Assembly (NCBI GenBank): GCA_028532985.1
Contig: JANCIK010000004.1
Coordinates: 2,170,001-2,234,000 of the forward strand
Source: Stropharia rugosoannulata
Taxonomy: Eukaryota > Basidiomycota > Agaricomycetes > Agaricales > Strophariaceae
Length of the DNA stretch: 64,000 nucleotides
Direction: 5' to 3'
In this document: positions 43,606 to 55,672 of the stretch, one piece after another
Layout: each line of letters begins with the position of its first letter
How positions within the stretch are numbered: the first letter of the stretch is position 1
Translations under genes and position numbers: made by a program
The notes under the pieces: generated by a model
What the model was told of the DNA's origin: nothing
The model's database searches: none
Seen by the model: only the letters and a program-made list of their open reading frames with translations

Positions 43606-44997
43606 ATGCAGATGCCCAACGTCTTTGTCGTCCCTCCGGAAGAGGACGAGGCGCCTGCATGGTGTTTCTTCGACGCGGACAATCCTGCAACGCTTTCACA
43701 GGTTATGGCCCAGCTAGAACCCTCGGCTACTTCAAATTCATTGGCGCATCCAGACGCATACATGTCAATATATAATCCAAGTAACATGGCTAACCCAACC
43801 TCCTCGTGGAATAGTGACAACATCTCTGTTGTCGATGCCTTGATTTCCGATGATTATGCTGGGCAGGACTTGGAAAGCGACACCGAGTCTGAGTACGATG
43901 GCGATGACCTGGACGGCCCAGACTCCATACATCCTACTGCTCGCCAGTCAACCAGAAGCATGCAAAATCCTGCTGACGACTCGGATGTTATCGAAGTTGT
44001 CAAGGTTGGTCGAAGGTCTGGCATGCCGGAGCCAGAACATATACACAGTGCTACAGCGCGGCCACAGCTTAGACGCTCAAGCACACTCAAGTCCAAAGCT
44101 TCAAGAGTTTTCCGGTCCTTGAAATCGACGCTGCGCTCCAAGTCAAAGGCACGAGAGCTCCCTCCTCTGCCACCTATGCCAGTGCAGCCGGACCCCTCGC
44201 GCCAGGTAGACCCCACCGATCCCCCAAAGTCACCGACACTGTCTCGGAGAGGCTCCAGAGCTCTCTCGAAACTTTTCACGGCTCCTTCTCTAAAATCCCA
44301 AATATCCAGGGCTTCATTGGACGACAGACCGCCATTGTCTCCCACAGATTCCTATCCTGCCCCTTCATCACCACAAGAAGAAGCCCCATCTAGATCTCTC
44401 CCTCGCAGGCCTTCAGTATATTCTGCTTTCGGTATCGATGATGTACGAGCGCGCACCGCTTCTCCCACCCCCACCATTGCAACCTCTAGATCGACCAAAC
44501 GCCGCATTTCGGTGACTCTCAAAAGTCTTTTCTCTTTTTCATCAGCCCAGCCGATGCCAGCCCAGCCCACTATTATCCCTTGTGACTCTGGACGCACAAC
44601 GCCCACTACACAGTCCACAGCGTCAACACCTCCTTCCGTGATGTCATCTGTTTTAACCTCGGGTCCTCAAACGCCTACCAGCTCTGATGTGAACTCTGTT
44701 CGCCTCATTAGCACGAAGGATGCGTCCAGTGATGTAGCCCTTGAATCTGCATTTGAAAACAATTTCTATCTTGGGCCGGGTCTAGGTTTAAGTCTTGACT
44801 TGGATTCAAATGTGGGCCCTAGTGTCACTCCTCGAAACTCTCTCGCAAATAGTGTCGACGAGTGGGAATCAGTAACGCCGAAGCAATCAAGGCACATGGA
44901 CGGAGACATGAGTTTTGAAATGCGGCTTGACTCGTTACACTTCGATTCCATTTCTTTCGATGCAGACCAATTTGCATTGCAGTTAGAGGATGACTGA
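43606..44997 (+). CDS. Ser/Pro-rich protein of unknown function
   Basis: A 463-residue intronless frame from the ATG at 43606 (MQMPNVFVVPPEEDEAPAW). An upstream in-frame ATG at 43513 would add 31 residues but lies almost in the shared promoter. The first ~60 residues look folded (WCFFDADNPATLSQVMAQLE). An acidic stretch (DLESDTESEYDGDDLDGPD) follows, and then a long disordered Ser/Pro/Arg-rich region with basic patches (FRSLKSTLRSKSKARELPPLPPMP). The C-terminal segment is better conserved in appearance (FYLGPGLGLSLDLD, DEWESVTP, SLHFDSISFDADQFALQLEDD). No known domain. It looks like a regulated, phosphorylatable scaffold, but this is inference. Confidence 0.8.
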   Translation: MQMPNVFVVPPEEDEAPAWCFFDADNPATLSQVMAQLEPSATSNSLAHPDAYMSIYNPSNMANPTSSWNSDNISVVDALISDDYAGQDLESDTESEYDGDDLDGPDSIHPTARQSTRSMQNPADDSDVIEVVKVGRRSGMPEPEHIHSATARPQLRRSSTLKSKASRVFRSLKSTLRSKSKARELPPLPPMPVQPDPSRQVDPTDPPKSPTLSRRGSRALSKLFTAPSLKSQISRASLDDRPPLSPTDSYPAPSSPQEEAPSRSLPRRPSVYSAFGIDDVRARTASPTPTIATSRSTKRRISVTLKSLFSFSSAQPMPAQPTIIPCDSGRTTPTTQSTASTPPSVMSSVLTSGPQTPTSSDVNSVRLISTKDASSDVALESAFENNFYLGPGLGLSLDLDSNVGPSVTPRNSLANSVDEWESVTPKQSRHMDGDMSFEMRLDSLHFDSISFDADQFALQLEDD

Positions 44998-45448
44998 TTG
45001 GCATACCATACAACTGGTTTCTTTCTTTTCTCTTTTTATCGTCCTGCACCTTAGTCCGCTCATTATCACTGCTCGTTTTGCACTCGTTTCCATACTACCA
45101 ATCATCACCGTCCACAGATCCTTCGTTAGCATTCCAGACCTTCTTTTCATGATACCTTCTTTATGTCCGACCCTGATTTTTTCATCATGTGTATAATTCC
45201 CCACAGCTACCAATCTTTGTATATAAGACTGCGGAGCCGCTTTGCATATATAATTTATGATAACGCAGGCGTTAGGCTCTGGAGTCTGCTCATGCCTACA
45301 ATAACATTGACAATGCGTAGTATAACCTGTAATCAGATCAGCCGGCCGGACAATTTCCTGGCTGTGTCTAGTTTAGTTTTGGCTCTATCCAAACAGCCTA
45401 TCACAAAAAGGTCACCGCTCGCCCAAAAACGAACAAAAATGCAAGTTA
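44998..45448. other. Intergenic, no gene recognised
   Basis: 3' regions of two convergent genes; pyrimidine-rich after 44,998. Nothing further seen. Confidence 0.5.
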
Positions 45449-46127
45449 TCAACTGACCGTCGCCATAAACCCGTCCTCCTCCGACTTGCCAGAGACCGGC
45501 CGGATACTCGCACTGTTGATGCTTGGGCTGTTCACGAACCGGCCGAGACTCTCGAGCGCCGCCACGTCCATGTTGTACTCCGCCGCCAGTTTCTGGAGTT
45601 CCTGCCTTGACCGCACGGCCTTACGCTTGTCTAGCAGCTCGGATAGGACGAACGCGTACATCTTGTTCCGCACCTGGACGCCCGTGGCCACCTCCGCATC
45701 CGCTTTCGCACGGGATTCGAAAAGGCGCGTCGTATAGTTCGCCTCCTAGGTATGTCAAAGGAGAGAAGTGGATTGCGTCAGCCACAACTCCCGAGCACAT
45801 CACACGCGCCGACGTAGACGTACAGGACGGACGCTCCGCATATGATGGTCCACCTGCACCTGGCCGAGCTTGTTCAAGTTCGAAAGGAAGTCCGGGTCGG
45901 CCGCATCTCGTTCTATGGCTGAAACAAAATGCAACGCTCAACTACAACTATTTCGCTGTCGATCAAGTGAAGAACAGACCTTCGCTGCGACTGCTGTCGG
46001 CCAGTTTGCTGCCTAGTGCTGCCCCATCCAGGCGTTTACTAGCAGGTTCAGCTGACTGTGGGGATACTTTGGGCAAGGCCGAGCGCGTTGGATACTTGCG
46101 GACGGCTTTGGAAGCAGAGTTGCCCAT
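45449..46127 (-). CDS. Small protein with N-myristoylation-type start (MGNSAS), unknown function
   Basis: Three exons: 46127-45948 (MGNSASKAVRKYPTRSALP), about 45886-45826 (AIERDAADPDFLSNLNKLGQ, VDHHMRSVRP), and 45747-45449 (EANYTTRLFESRAKADAEV, then LDKRKAVRSRQELQKLAAEYNMDV and LGRFVNSPSI). Introns are GT...AG. The Met-Gly-Asn-Ser-Ala-Ser start fits the N-myristoyltransferase consensus. The rest is predicted helical with a Lys/Arg/Glu-rich centre. I recall similar short fungal proteins beginning MGN-SK with this C-terminal EYNMDVxxLESLGRFVNSP box, but I cannot name a function. The exact edge of exon 2 is uncertain. Confidence 0.7.
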
Positions 46128-46746
46128 TTCACAGACTCAAGTGCGCACGAGTGTTTGAGGTAAGCGAGCAAGTTATGATGTCAACAGAGAAAGTAAGAGT
46201 ATGTAATAGATTATATACACAAATAAGACACAGTATTAATTGTGCAGTAGGTTCCAGGAGATAGATGTCTACGGAGTATGTAGGACACTTTTTGCCACGT
46301 TGGATGGAAACCGGACTGTATAAACTACTTACATTTAGAAAAAGCAGTAAAAGTTAGTCTATTCAATTTTATGGCTGTCCATAGAGGCAACCATCCTTTG
46401 TTGTACAAGTACTAAGACGAGGAAAAATGGACTATATGAGAAAAGTTTTTTTAGAACAACCGTTCGTTCCAGCATCGTCGGCAGTCGCACAAAGCAAGGA
46501 CCCCATTTTTGAGAGAGAGAGAGAGAGAGACTGAAGAAAGAAAAGACTGTGATATGCACCCATATGATGCAAGGAGGGGGTATAGAAAGACTTTCCAGAT
46601 CAATGTGAGCAAACCAACGTTACAAAAGCAAATTGCGAAACCAAATGAGCGAGAGGGGGAGGACTGAGGCACCGGCGACGGATTTAGGAAATGGCATCAT
46701 TTACGGATTCAAGGAAAGGCGTCATGAGATGTCGTGTGCGTTGCAT
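46128..46746. other. Intergenic with GA microsatellite
   Basis: (GA)n lies at about 46511-46531. This is the 3' side of the Pumilio-type gene. No other feature was seen. Confidence 0.6.
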
Positions 46747-49700
46747 TTAAGTGTGGAAGGTGCCCATGTTTGAAGGCTGATTCTGCTGGTATGGTTGGTA
46801 CATATAAGACTGATAGACGTGGGGCGGCGGGACCTGCTGCGGGGGCATTGCTCCATAGGGCGCCTGGAGCTGATTCATACCAGGCAAGGGGCCGCCGTGA
46901 GTAAGGATAGGAGATTGGTTTCCGTAGGGAGACTGAGGTGCGAGCATCTGACCGCTGGTCGGCGCTCCGGCCATGCGGCGCATATTGACCTGCTGTCGGG
47001 GGCTGCCACTGTCGGGGGTGCGCATTGAAAATGGGTTGTATTGTTCACTCGCCTGGGGGTATGCGCCAGCCTGTTGAGGATTAGGCGCCGCGCGTCGTGG
47101 CGCAGTAGTGTTGTACGCTGGATCAACGTGGAGCTGAGGTGGGTTGGGAGGACCAGCTTGAGGATTCTGACCACCCATCTGAAGAGCGGCCATCATCGAA
47201 GCGAAACCTTGATCGTTGGACGGATAACCTGAAGGTAAGCCTGGGACACCGAAGTTCTGCGCGGAATTCTTCGTAACCTTTCCAGTCGGAGGTAGTGTAT
47301 TGTTATAGGTAGGCTGGAAGTTGGGAACGGGCAGTCCTACTTCCTCGATAAGCCTTCGATAGGCTTGCGTCGCAATAACCTTCAGTTCAATAAGAACCCG
47401 CTTAGTAGCCTCAACGTAAATGGGCTTCATGTTGGGATCGATGAACGGGCTTGTCAGGATTTTGTGGACTACAGCAACGCCGTTCACTTGATCGCCCAGC
47501 ACGTCAGTCAAGACATGATCTCCAGGAGACGAGAACAATGCCTCGACAATCTGCGAAGAAGCCTCGGGCTCGATCTTTTGGTTAACAATCCGGAGGACCG
47601 TCAGAGACGCCAGTTTGTGGGTGCACAAGTGGCTCAAGTGAGGCGTGAAGCGGGGCGCGAGGAGATTGTACCTAGATGGGAATCCGGAGGTGTCAAGAAG
47701 CCATGTCAGGAGCAGAGCGCCGTTGGGGTTCGTTGCCAGAGGAATCGAATTAAGGATGATGGCCGTGGCGATCCTCCGCTGTTGGTTGATCGTAATATGG
47801 GGGCTCTCCAGGCAGGCCCGCATGCTACGGGCGCCGAAACGGCCTTGAGCAACTTCCCACATACGGTCAACAATGGCATCAAAGATAAATTCATTAGCGG
47901 GCGCTCCGAACCGCAAGCAGCACCTGTTATTTTATGTAAGTAAGCCCGCACGATAGCAGAGAGTATGATTATCACTTACTGAATGACATAATTGCCAAAC
48001 TGGTCGAGGAGAAGAGGAGGCGCATAGGCACGCAGGTTTTGGGTAATAAGAGCGACCTCATCAGGGCTGGTAACACATTCGATAATCTTCTGAGCGGCCC
48101 ACGTCCCGTTCTTGTGAATGCCAATCATTGCGAGGTGCGGGCAGATGCGTTCAAGCATCGCAACTCGAGGTCCAGAAGAACACCTTTCGAAAAGCTTTTG
48201 TACAACCTAACCAGAAAGACGCCATTAGTCACAAAGGCAAACCGCCTATAAAACCGCACTTACTGTGTTACCAAGCCAGTCAGATGCCAAATCTACAATC
48301 TCTCCATCCATAAAGTCTGCAGCAACTTGATCAATCTCCTCTACGCTCATCGACCCAGAGTCAAGACGCTTTCGCAGCTCGCGCAATTTGGACGCATCCC
48401 AACGCCTGTTGTGGGGCCGCTCAGAGACAAGAGGAATAGTCGTGTAGTACATGGTAGGAGGCCTGAATTCTGTACAACAGAAGTGGTTAATGAGCGCATT
48501 TCCACTAGACCATCCAGCAAATAGGACGTACCAGCCAAGGCTTGAATATCAGCTTCGGCGTCCGGATTACCCCCTGCCAGCTCTCTTAGGATCATTTGCT
48601 GTTCAGTAACCGAGGCCGGATAACCAGACGGTTTGCCGTCGACAGTAACAGGCGCCGTGTGCATGCCTGACGAGATCATGCTCAGAAGCAAGTTGGACCT
48701 ATAGTTTTCGACTGCGCCTCCAAGCACTTGTTGCTCGGCAGGTATAGTCGATGCACCTTTAATGCTGCGAAGAGCATGAATCGTAGCGCCGACGCTCAAA
48801 TCGCCCACGCCCTGCGCCACAACGTTCGCGTTCTCATCTGGTGATCCAGTACCCTCCTGTCCATTCTTAACAGGCACCTTCGCGAATCCGATACGGATGG
48901 CACCAACGTCACTCCCAAGGACATCGCGGCCATTGAGGGCCTTGCGCGCCCTGACAGCGTCGTCCAGACGCTCAAAGTTGACTAGACAGGGCATTTTAGC
49001 TCGACGCCACGCGAACTACTGAATGCAGCCACTCACTGAAACCGCAGTTCTTGTGCGTGAGCACACGCGCAGACTCGATGGGGCCATATGGACTGAAAAC
49101 GCTAAGAATTGTCGCAGGCGTGGTCGACGACGGAATTGATCCGATCCAGAGTGCACGAGTCGGGGTCGACTGAAGCTGCGCATCCATTGATCCTAAGCCT
49201 GCACTATTGCCAGTGACGTTAGCATTGTTCCCCGGAGAAGTGGGCCCTGGGCTGGCAGGGTTGCCCTTTGCTGGAGCGACAGGCGCGCTGTCCGCCTTTC
49301 CAAACCCAATTCTAACGGTTTGGCCATTAGGCATGCCAATATTGCCGCCAAGACGGTTAAGAACATCATCCTTAGCGCGAATGGCATCTGCCTGATCCAC
49401 GAAGTTGACGAACCCACATTCCTGAGAGAATGAAAATGAAAAAAAAGTGGTCAAACGAGACGGCTATAATCGGGAATTCTGATGCACATACCTTCTCAGG
49501 AAGAAGCCGCAAGCTTTCAATCGCGCCGTACGGTGCGAACACGTGGATGAGCTGCTCGCTTGTAACGGCGCTGTCCAAATTTCCAATCCAGAGAGAACGC
49601 GTGGGAGTCTGCAACTGGGTCGATGGGCCTTCTGATTTTGGGGAAACGGGGCGATTATGGGAATTGGGTGGCAGAAGGTAAGCCGACGCACCCCTTCCGA

Positions 49701-50992
49701 TGGGAACCTCATTATTGTTAGGGAAATGGACGCTCGGGGACACGCCTGCGCGAGCAGACACGGTCTTGTCCGTCTTCAAGATTCCGGACGGGCTGGCCAG
49801 ACTGTTGTTCTGGAGCTGCTGGTGGGACAATTCACTGAGGTAGGTGTGGGCATCGCTGGTAACGGTGGCGCGTCGTTGAGTGGGGCGCATCGGATCTTCA
49901 AGAATACCGACGGAGATGGCGCGAGGGCGGCGCGTGGAAAATGGGTCGGTAGCCTTCAAGCTCCTATTGAGGTAGGAAGACTGTCCATAGTCGCCCTGGC
50001 CGCCGCCAATGTCGTAGTCGTTGAGCTGAGAGTCGTAGGGATTTAAACCATAGTCATTGAAGTACTCCTCCTCCTCTTCTGCCGCAGAAGGCGGCAGCAG
50101 CGATCCAGAGATAGCAGGTCGTGTTCTGTACGGGTTCGAGACAGTGCTGGCACGGGTGCGTGCGGGGTTTGCGAGGTTGCCCGCAATGGCTGCCTGGGCT
50201 TGAGTCCGGAGTTCAGAAAGGGTTGCAGCCGGGGGCCTGTGACTCTGCATGTCGTCCAACCCCAAGTAGTCGAGGGTGTGGTGTATGTTGAAGTCATCGG
50301 CGCCCGAATCGGCCGAAGCAATGGAACGCACATCCTCGAGGACAGGAAGGCCGGATCCAGCGCCGGTAGTGGTCGAGAGCCAGGACGAAGAGAAGATGGA
50401 TGGGCCGAACGCGTTGGAGAGCCCACCGGTCGGAAGGGTCAAGGAACCGGACCTCAAGCGGCTGTGTCTCTCTGTAGACGCTGATGGCGCGACGGGGGGT
50501 GCCACGGTGGTAGCAGCGTGACGGAGGCCCGGACGGGAGGGGGCAGCGAGGCCGGAGAGGGCGCTGACGGGGGCCTGCTGCCTCTGGGGCTGATCCACGA
50601 GCGGATCCGAGGCGGACGCTGCAAAGTGCTGGGCAGCGAGCTGAACGTTGGAAGGCAAGGTCCCAGCCCTTGCCCTCCTAAACCCGGGTGGGTAGTTCGT
50701 GGGTGGCAACGCAGTGCCATCCCCTGGGGTCGTTACTGAGAGAGGCCCATCGTTGGGAGGGGATCCGCCGCCGGAAGCCATTGCGCGCAGGGCAGGAGGG
50801 AGATACCTGCCGCCGCTGAGGCCAGCGTCCTGGAGCTCGCGGGCCCTGTGGGATAGGTCAGCGGGGAAAGGGGAGTAAGAGGTCGCGCACGGACCTCTTT
50901 GCGAAGGCTGCTGAAGGCGCCGGGGGCGGGGTCTTGCCAGTGGGAGGGGCCCTAGAATACGAGGCGTTGTTGTCGTTTGCAGATAAAGACAT
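46747..50992 (-). CDS. Jsn1/Puf1-like RNA-binding protein (two RRMs plus Pumilio repeats)
   Basis: Post-transcriptional regulator binding mRNA 3' ends by family. The start is placed at 50992 (MSLSANDNNASYSRAPP): a first exon ends KR and splices to ARELQDAGLSGGRYLPP, which runs in frame into the long second exon, so an ATG at 50781 (MASGGGSPP) is internal. A disordered Ser/Pro/Ala-rich N-terminus is followed by RRM1 (RSLWIGNLDSAV...LIHVFAPYGAIESLRLLPEK and ECGFVNFVDQADAIRAKDD), RRM2 (RALWIGSIPSSTT...FSPYGPIESARVL and VNFERLDDAVRARKALNG), then Pumilio repeats (LASDWLGNTVVQKLFE, MIGIHKNGTWAAQKIIE, LLDQFGNYVIQ, FGARSMRACLE). A Gln/Pro-rich tail ends the protein. Yeast Jsn1 and Puf2 have the same RRM-PUF layout. 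Confidence 0.9.
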
Positions 50993-52446
50993 TATAGATG
51001 GTGTGAAGGAAACGATTAGGGATTACGAATGTGGAGCAGGTCGGCCGATTAAAGATAAAAGGAAGCCCCTGGAAGCCGTGGACGATGGTCGTGACGGAAA
51101 GCGACGACGGCGGCGAGAGGACCCTCCAGAAAATACTACTAGCTAATACGTTGGGAGCAAAACTTTGCCAGCCCTCCCAGACAGCTGGCCGCTTTCCCAC
51201 GCCCCTCATGGGAACACCATCAGAAACAAGCTCTACTCTGCTAAAAGCCTATACTCCATACGATTAGGGGCCCACTCGCCGTCCCAACCTTTCATCCTCT
51301 CATGAGCACCAGATCGACCTTTACCCTCTGCTACCCAGCGGGCTCAAGGCCAAGCCGCATCCCACCCACCGGAGCTCCGCACGCAGTGGCGCTGCATCTC
51401 CAGTCGATTTCCCTCATCGCCCCCACCCACCAGGGCTGAATCTGAATCCACGAAGCAGCGGCGCACACCGTCACATATGCCCATACTCGACCACCGCATA
51501 CACACGCCCTCTCTGCGCGTGGGCGGGAGCATGCCAGCCTCTCCCAGCCGCGTGGGACTGACAGTCCATTATTATTACACATATTGAGCGACAGGATATT
51601 GCGCGTTACGGCACCTCAAATTATTCAGACAAGCACAACGAGCCAAGGGCGAGCCTTTACTCGAGTCCTCGACAGATGGAGACACCCATCATCACATCAC
51701 ATCATCCATGGCCTATCCATAACCCAGATCATCACATATGATGGAACGCCATTCTCCTCACCTTGCTTCGCACAGTCCCCAGTCTTTGGCCCCAGTCATC
51801 CCAAAACAACACCGGGTATATATGCACTACGCAGGGGTATAATTAAAGAACACCATTAGCAGTCAATGAAGGGGCGAACTATATCTGATACAAACAGTAC
51901 TTCTACTATGGCGCATATGTATAGCTAAGCAAGTCAATCAATGCAATACTCAACCGTCGATAAAGGGGGTTTGCATGTGTGTAATAATGGTATGCATTGA
52001 ATGTAACCGAAGCTGCATAAGTTGAGATTGGTAGGGAGGTAAGTAGGTTCTATCTAGGGGTGCGCTGTGTCGCCACCATGATCATCAGTCACCACAGCAA
52101 AAGGCGCCAAAATTGAAGGTGCAAGTTATCATCAACGGCATTAAAACGGACGAATTAAGCTCGATCCACCCCGACAATCTAATAAGCCTGCGAAAGTCGA
52201 AGAGTAAGAGCAGCAAAGCCGGGGTGGTGGGTTATTGTATCTTAGTAGATAGTAGTATGTAATAGTGGTGATACATAGCGGTGGCACGGCGCTGCACGGC
52301 GCAGCAAGCAAACAAGCATAGAGCACGACGATATGAATACACAAAAATACGATCAAGAGTGCGAAATACAATTCAGACAAAATAAGAAAAAGACGAATAA
52401 AAGCAAATCCGAGCAGAGGGAGGAACAAACGGACAGAAACACACCT
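50993..52446. other. Long intergenic stretch, no gene recognised
   Basis: 1.45 kb between a gene start (left) and a gene end (right). Short frames only, without domains. It should contain the promoter of the Pumilio-type gene and the 3' untranslated region of the APSES gene. No tRNA, repeat array or transposon end was seen. Confidence 0.5.
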
Positions 52447-55400
52447 CTACGACAGCGAGTTGCGCGATGCGCCGCCCTTCCGCGTTGCGCGCGTGCGCGT
52501 ATGCGCCGACGGCCCACTTTGTATGCGAGCCTCGGCCACGCGCTTGGAGCGCCTCAGCGGTTTCGGTGTAGATGTCTGTGGTGGTAGGACCAGCGGGCGC
52601 CTGAAAGCTGTCATAGTAGGCGACGACAAAGGCGAAGACAGTGGCGAATCCGACAGCGCCGACATGGGCGACAGCGGGGACATCATGTCCTCCTGCGACG
52701 TCTTCACGGCCACAGTAGGCGTCGCCGGCCGCTCACAAAGGTCAAGCTCGCGGTCCACCGCCATCTCGTCGTCCTTTTCCCAGTCCGACAGCACGCACAG
52801 CTCATTGAACAGCTGGCGCTCCGTCGCGCTGAGCGGGACCTCCTTCTCCGGCACGTGTTTCTCGCCGAGGCCCAGGCCAACAGGAACAAGGAAAGGCGGC
52901 GGCACGGCAGAACTCGCACCGGACGCAGACGGGGGTGGCGATGGCGTAGCGAGCGCCACAGACGACGCCACCGTTGAAGTCGAAGTAGACGCCGGTGAGC
53001 CGGGCGAAGCGCCCTCCACGGCTTGCGCCTCCCACTTGGCCGCCTGCAGCGTCGACGCAAAGTGCCGCCCAAACTGATTGAGCAGTCCTCGTGCCGGCGT
53101 CGTACGGTGAAAATCTTGCAGCGCAGGCGGGAAGAGCTCAACGAGGCGATCACTGAGAAACACGCTGAGTGCCTCGCGCTCTTCTTCTGCGAGCTTTGCC
53201 GAGGCGGCAAGGTTCTCCTGAACATACTCCTGTGCGACTGCGAGGGGCACCCACGTGCCACACACTTCGGGCGAACCTCTTGTCACGACCATCGCATTCT
53301 TGGGGAGCTCAGCCGTGAGCGGCGTGGCAGCAATAGCCAGGACAGGAGACAGATTCACGAAGTCGGTGTCAATGCGGCGCAGCAACTGGAATGGACCCAG
53401 CATCATCTGGTACACGGATATATCTGGAAGCCGCACATAACGAAAGAATGAAGCCAGAACAGGTTCAGTTCCGTCGAGTCAAAAAGCCACGCCATGGCAG
53501 AGACAGACAAACAAACAAACAACGAATTAGGTCGGCAGCGGCGTTTGATGGGCCGATATGCAAAGAAAAGGGGGTGTCATGACACGAAAGTCAGCACAAC
53601 GGCATCCGAGTAACACAGCATAAGAAAAAAACTCGCACCTTCTATTTCCGTTGCGCTGATGGCAGGCTTGCATGGTTGGCACGTCGTTACCACGACCGCC
53701 CGGCTGAGCGGAAACGTCGGCTGGCAGCGCGTCTCCAGAGGCGAGACGCAGGCCGTGCGCGCGGCACCGAGCGAAGACGCGGAAGAGGACGCACGCATCA
53801 TCACCAACGGCGCCGTAGCAGGAGGCGGCGGAAGCTGGGGCCCGCTCGGCGAGGGCACGGGCACAGTCTGCGCTCTCGGCCGCACGCCGGTACCCCTTTC
53901 CCTCACGCTCTCGTCATCCACTTCCGATGGCGTACCAGGCTGTGTGTCTGCATATCCAAAGTTCGCAAACTGAGCAGTGAGCGACGCGAGGGGCGAAAGC
54001 GGGGACGATGGTCCAGGTGGGAATAGGAAATTGATGTCAACGCCAATATCTTCCTGCTTTATATGCGTTAGGTCCTCTGCAGGCCACTCTGCTCGTCTGG
54101 TGTTCCAGTCCCAGGGATCGACGGGTTCAAGCTTGATCGGGGGCGAGCACCTGTCCGTTTCGAGGGCTTTGGAGAGCACCTCGGCGACGGCGAAGCTCGT
54201 GTCAAAGTCCTCCCATGCATCTAGCATACCCTGTACATCTCGCGGCTCCTCCTTCACATTAATACTGGCGGGCTGGATGATTGGTGCAGACGGGGAGCGG
54301 GGGCCGGGGCTTTCAAAAGTCGTGTCGTCCTCCTCGCCCTCGCTGTCCAGGTCGGCGTCCCAACCGTCATGGTCGTCGTCTTCTTCGTCTGAATAGCCAT
54401 CCATGCGGGCCATCGCCAAATGGAAGTCGTCCGCATCGTCGTCCGAGTCTGGCGGGGGCGTCGCGAAGGGCACGGATGGTGAGCGGCTCATATATGCACC
54501 GGCGCTTGACGCATATACCGGCTGTTCTTCAGGCGTGTTCGTCGAACGGCGTGAATAGGACGGCAGACCCCACTGCTCGTCCTCCTCTCTGCTCACCTGC
54601 GGCACCGCACCTCTCTCCTCATCCTCATCCTCTTCATCGTCCTCATCATCAACCGACATATCATCCTCGCGCTCGTCATCGCTGCTATCCTCTTCCTCGA
54701 GCGAGATGGGGTGGCCCGGCGTCGAGCCCTCTTCTGGCTCGGGAGTCGGTGTCGGCTTCTCCTCTACCTCTGCCGACGTCGAGACGCGCGCGAGTAGGGG
54801 TTTGAGCCTGAGCGTGAGCTTCACCTTGGGCGGGCGCTCCTCCTCCGTCTCCTCCGCCGCCGGACACCCTCTCAACGGGCGCTTCCTCTTCTCGCCGCAC
54901 CGCAGCACGCGCTCCTCCTCCCTCCTGCGCGCGCCCTCCTCGCGCGGCAGCACATAGTCGCACAGGCGGATGCCCGCGCGGGCGAACGGGCACTGGACAC
55001 CCGTCGCGCGGGAGAGGTACCACACGGCGGTGCCCTTCCTGAAGTTGGTGGTGCGGCCGGGGGGCGGCTGGGCAGAGTCGCCGCCGGAGCGCGAGTAGAG
55101 GGCGGGGAGGAGGTCGTCGTCTGCGGGGGTGCCAGAGAGGGTGTGGCTGAGGAGGAGCGGCTGGTCCTGCTCCTTGTCGCAGCGCGCGCGGTGCATGCGG
55201 AGGTAGGTGGTGACGGCCTGTGCGGCGGCGGAGAGGTTCTGGCAGACAAGGCCGTGGGCGCAGGCGCGCTCGGCGATGTCCTTGATGGTCATGGCGCGGT
55301 TGTTCTAGAGGGCGTGAGTGGCACGGCTACGGGGAGGAGGGGAACACGTACGACGGAGACAAAGGCGCGGGCGATGGCGTGGAAGACCTTGCTCTCTGCG

Positions 55401-55474
55401 TCGTCTGGGTGGAGGACGACGTTGTTGGGGGGGAAGACATTTTGGGTCGGGAGGGGCTTGTGGTAGGGAAGCAT
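52447..55474 (-). CDS. Putative transcription regulator: GDS1 winged helix joined to APSES/KilA-N domain
   Basis: From the ATG at 55474 (MLPYHKPLPTQNVFPPNN) a first exon joins across a short intron to NNRAMTIKDIAERACAHGLVCQNLS and AAQAVTTYLRMHR, a GDS1-type winged helix, with KGTAVWYLSRATG closing it. Then come a basic region (EKRKRPLRGCP), a long acidic, PEST-like middle (SLEEEDSSDDEREDDMSVDDEDDEED), and RAVVVTTCQPCKPAISATEIE, where a ~212-bp intron splits the start of an APSES/KilA-N-like domain. This domain continues ISVYQMMLGPFQLLRRIDTDFVNLSP, KNAMVVTRGSPEVCGTWVPL and AVAQEYV, followed by a helix-rich region and a basic tail (RRSKRVAEAR) suited to nuclear import. Each domain alone is a DNA-binding type known in fungi. 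Target genes are unknown. The family naming is from memory of the motifs. Confidence 0.8.
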
Positions 55475-55672
55475 GAAGGCAAGGGACGTGTGGAGTCCCT
55501 ACGCCAAATATTATTAACGGCCACACCCCCGCGCAGCCCCCGGCCACCGCATCCGGGGGCCCGCTGATACCCGAACTCCAAAAAGAGAATAGTAATAACA
55601 ATAACTGTACATCATATCATATCTAAAAACAAAAATAAACTAAACAAACAAACATAACCCGTCCCTAGATCA

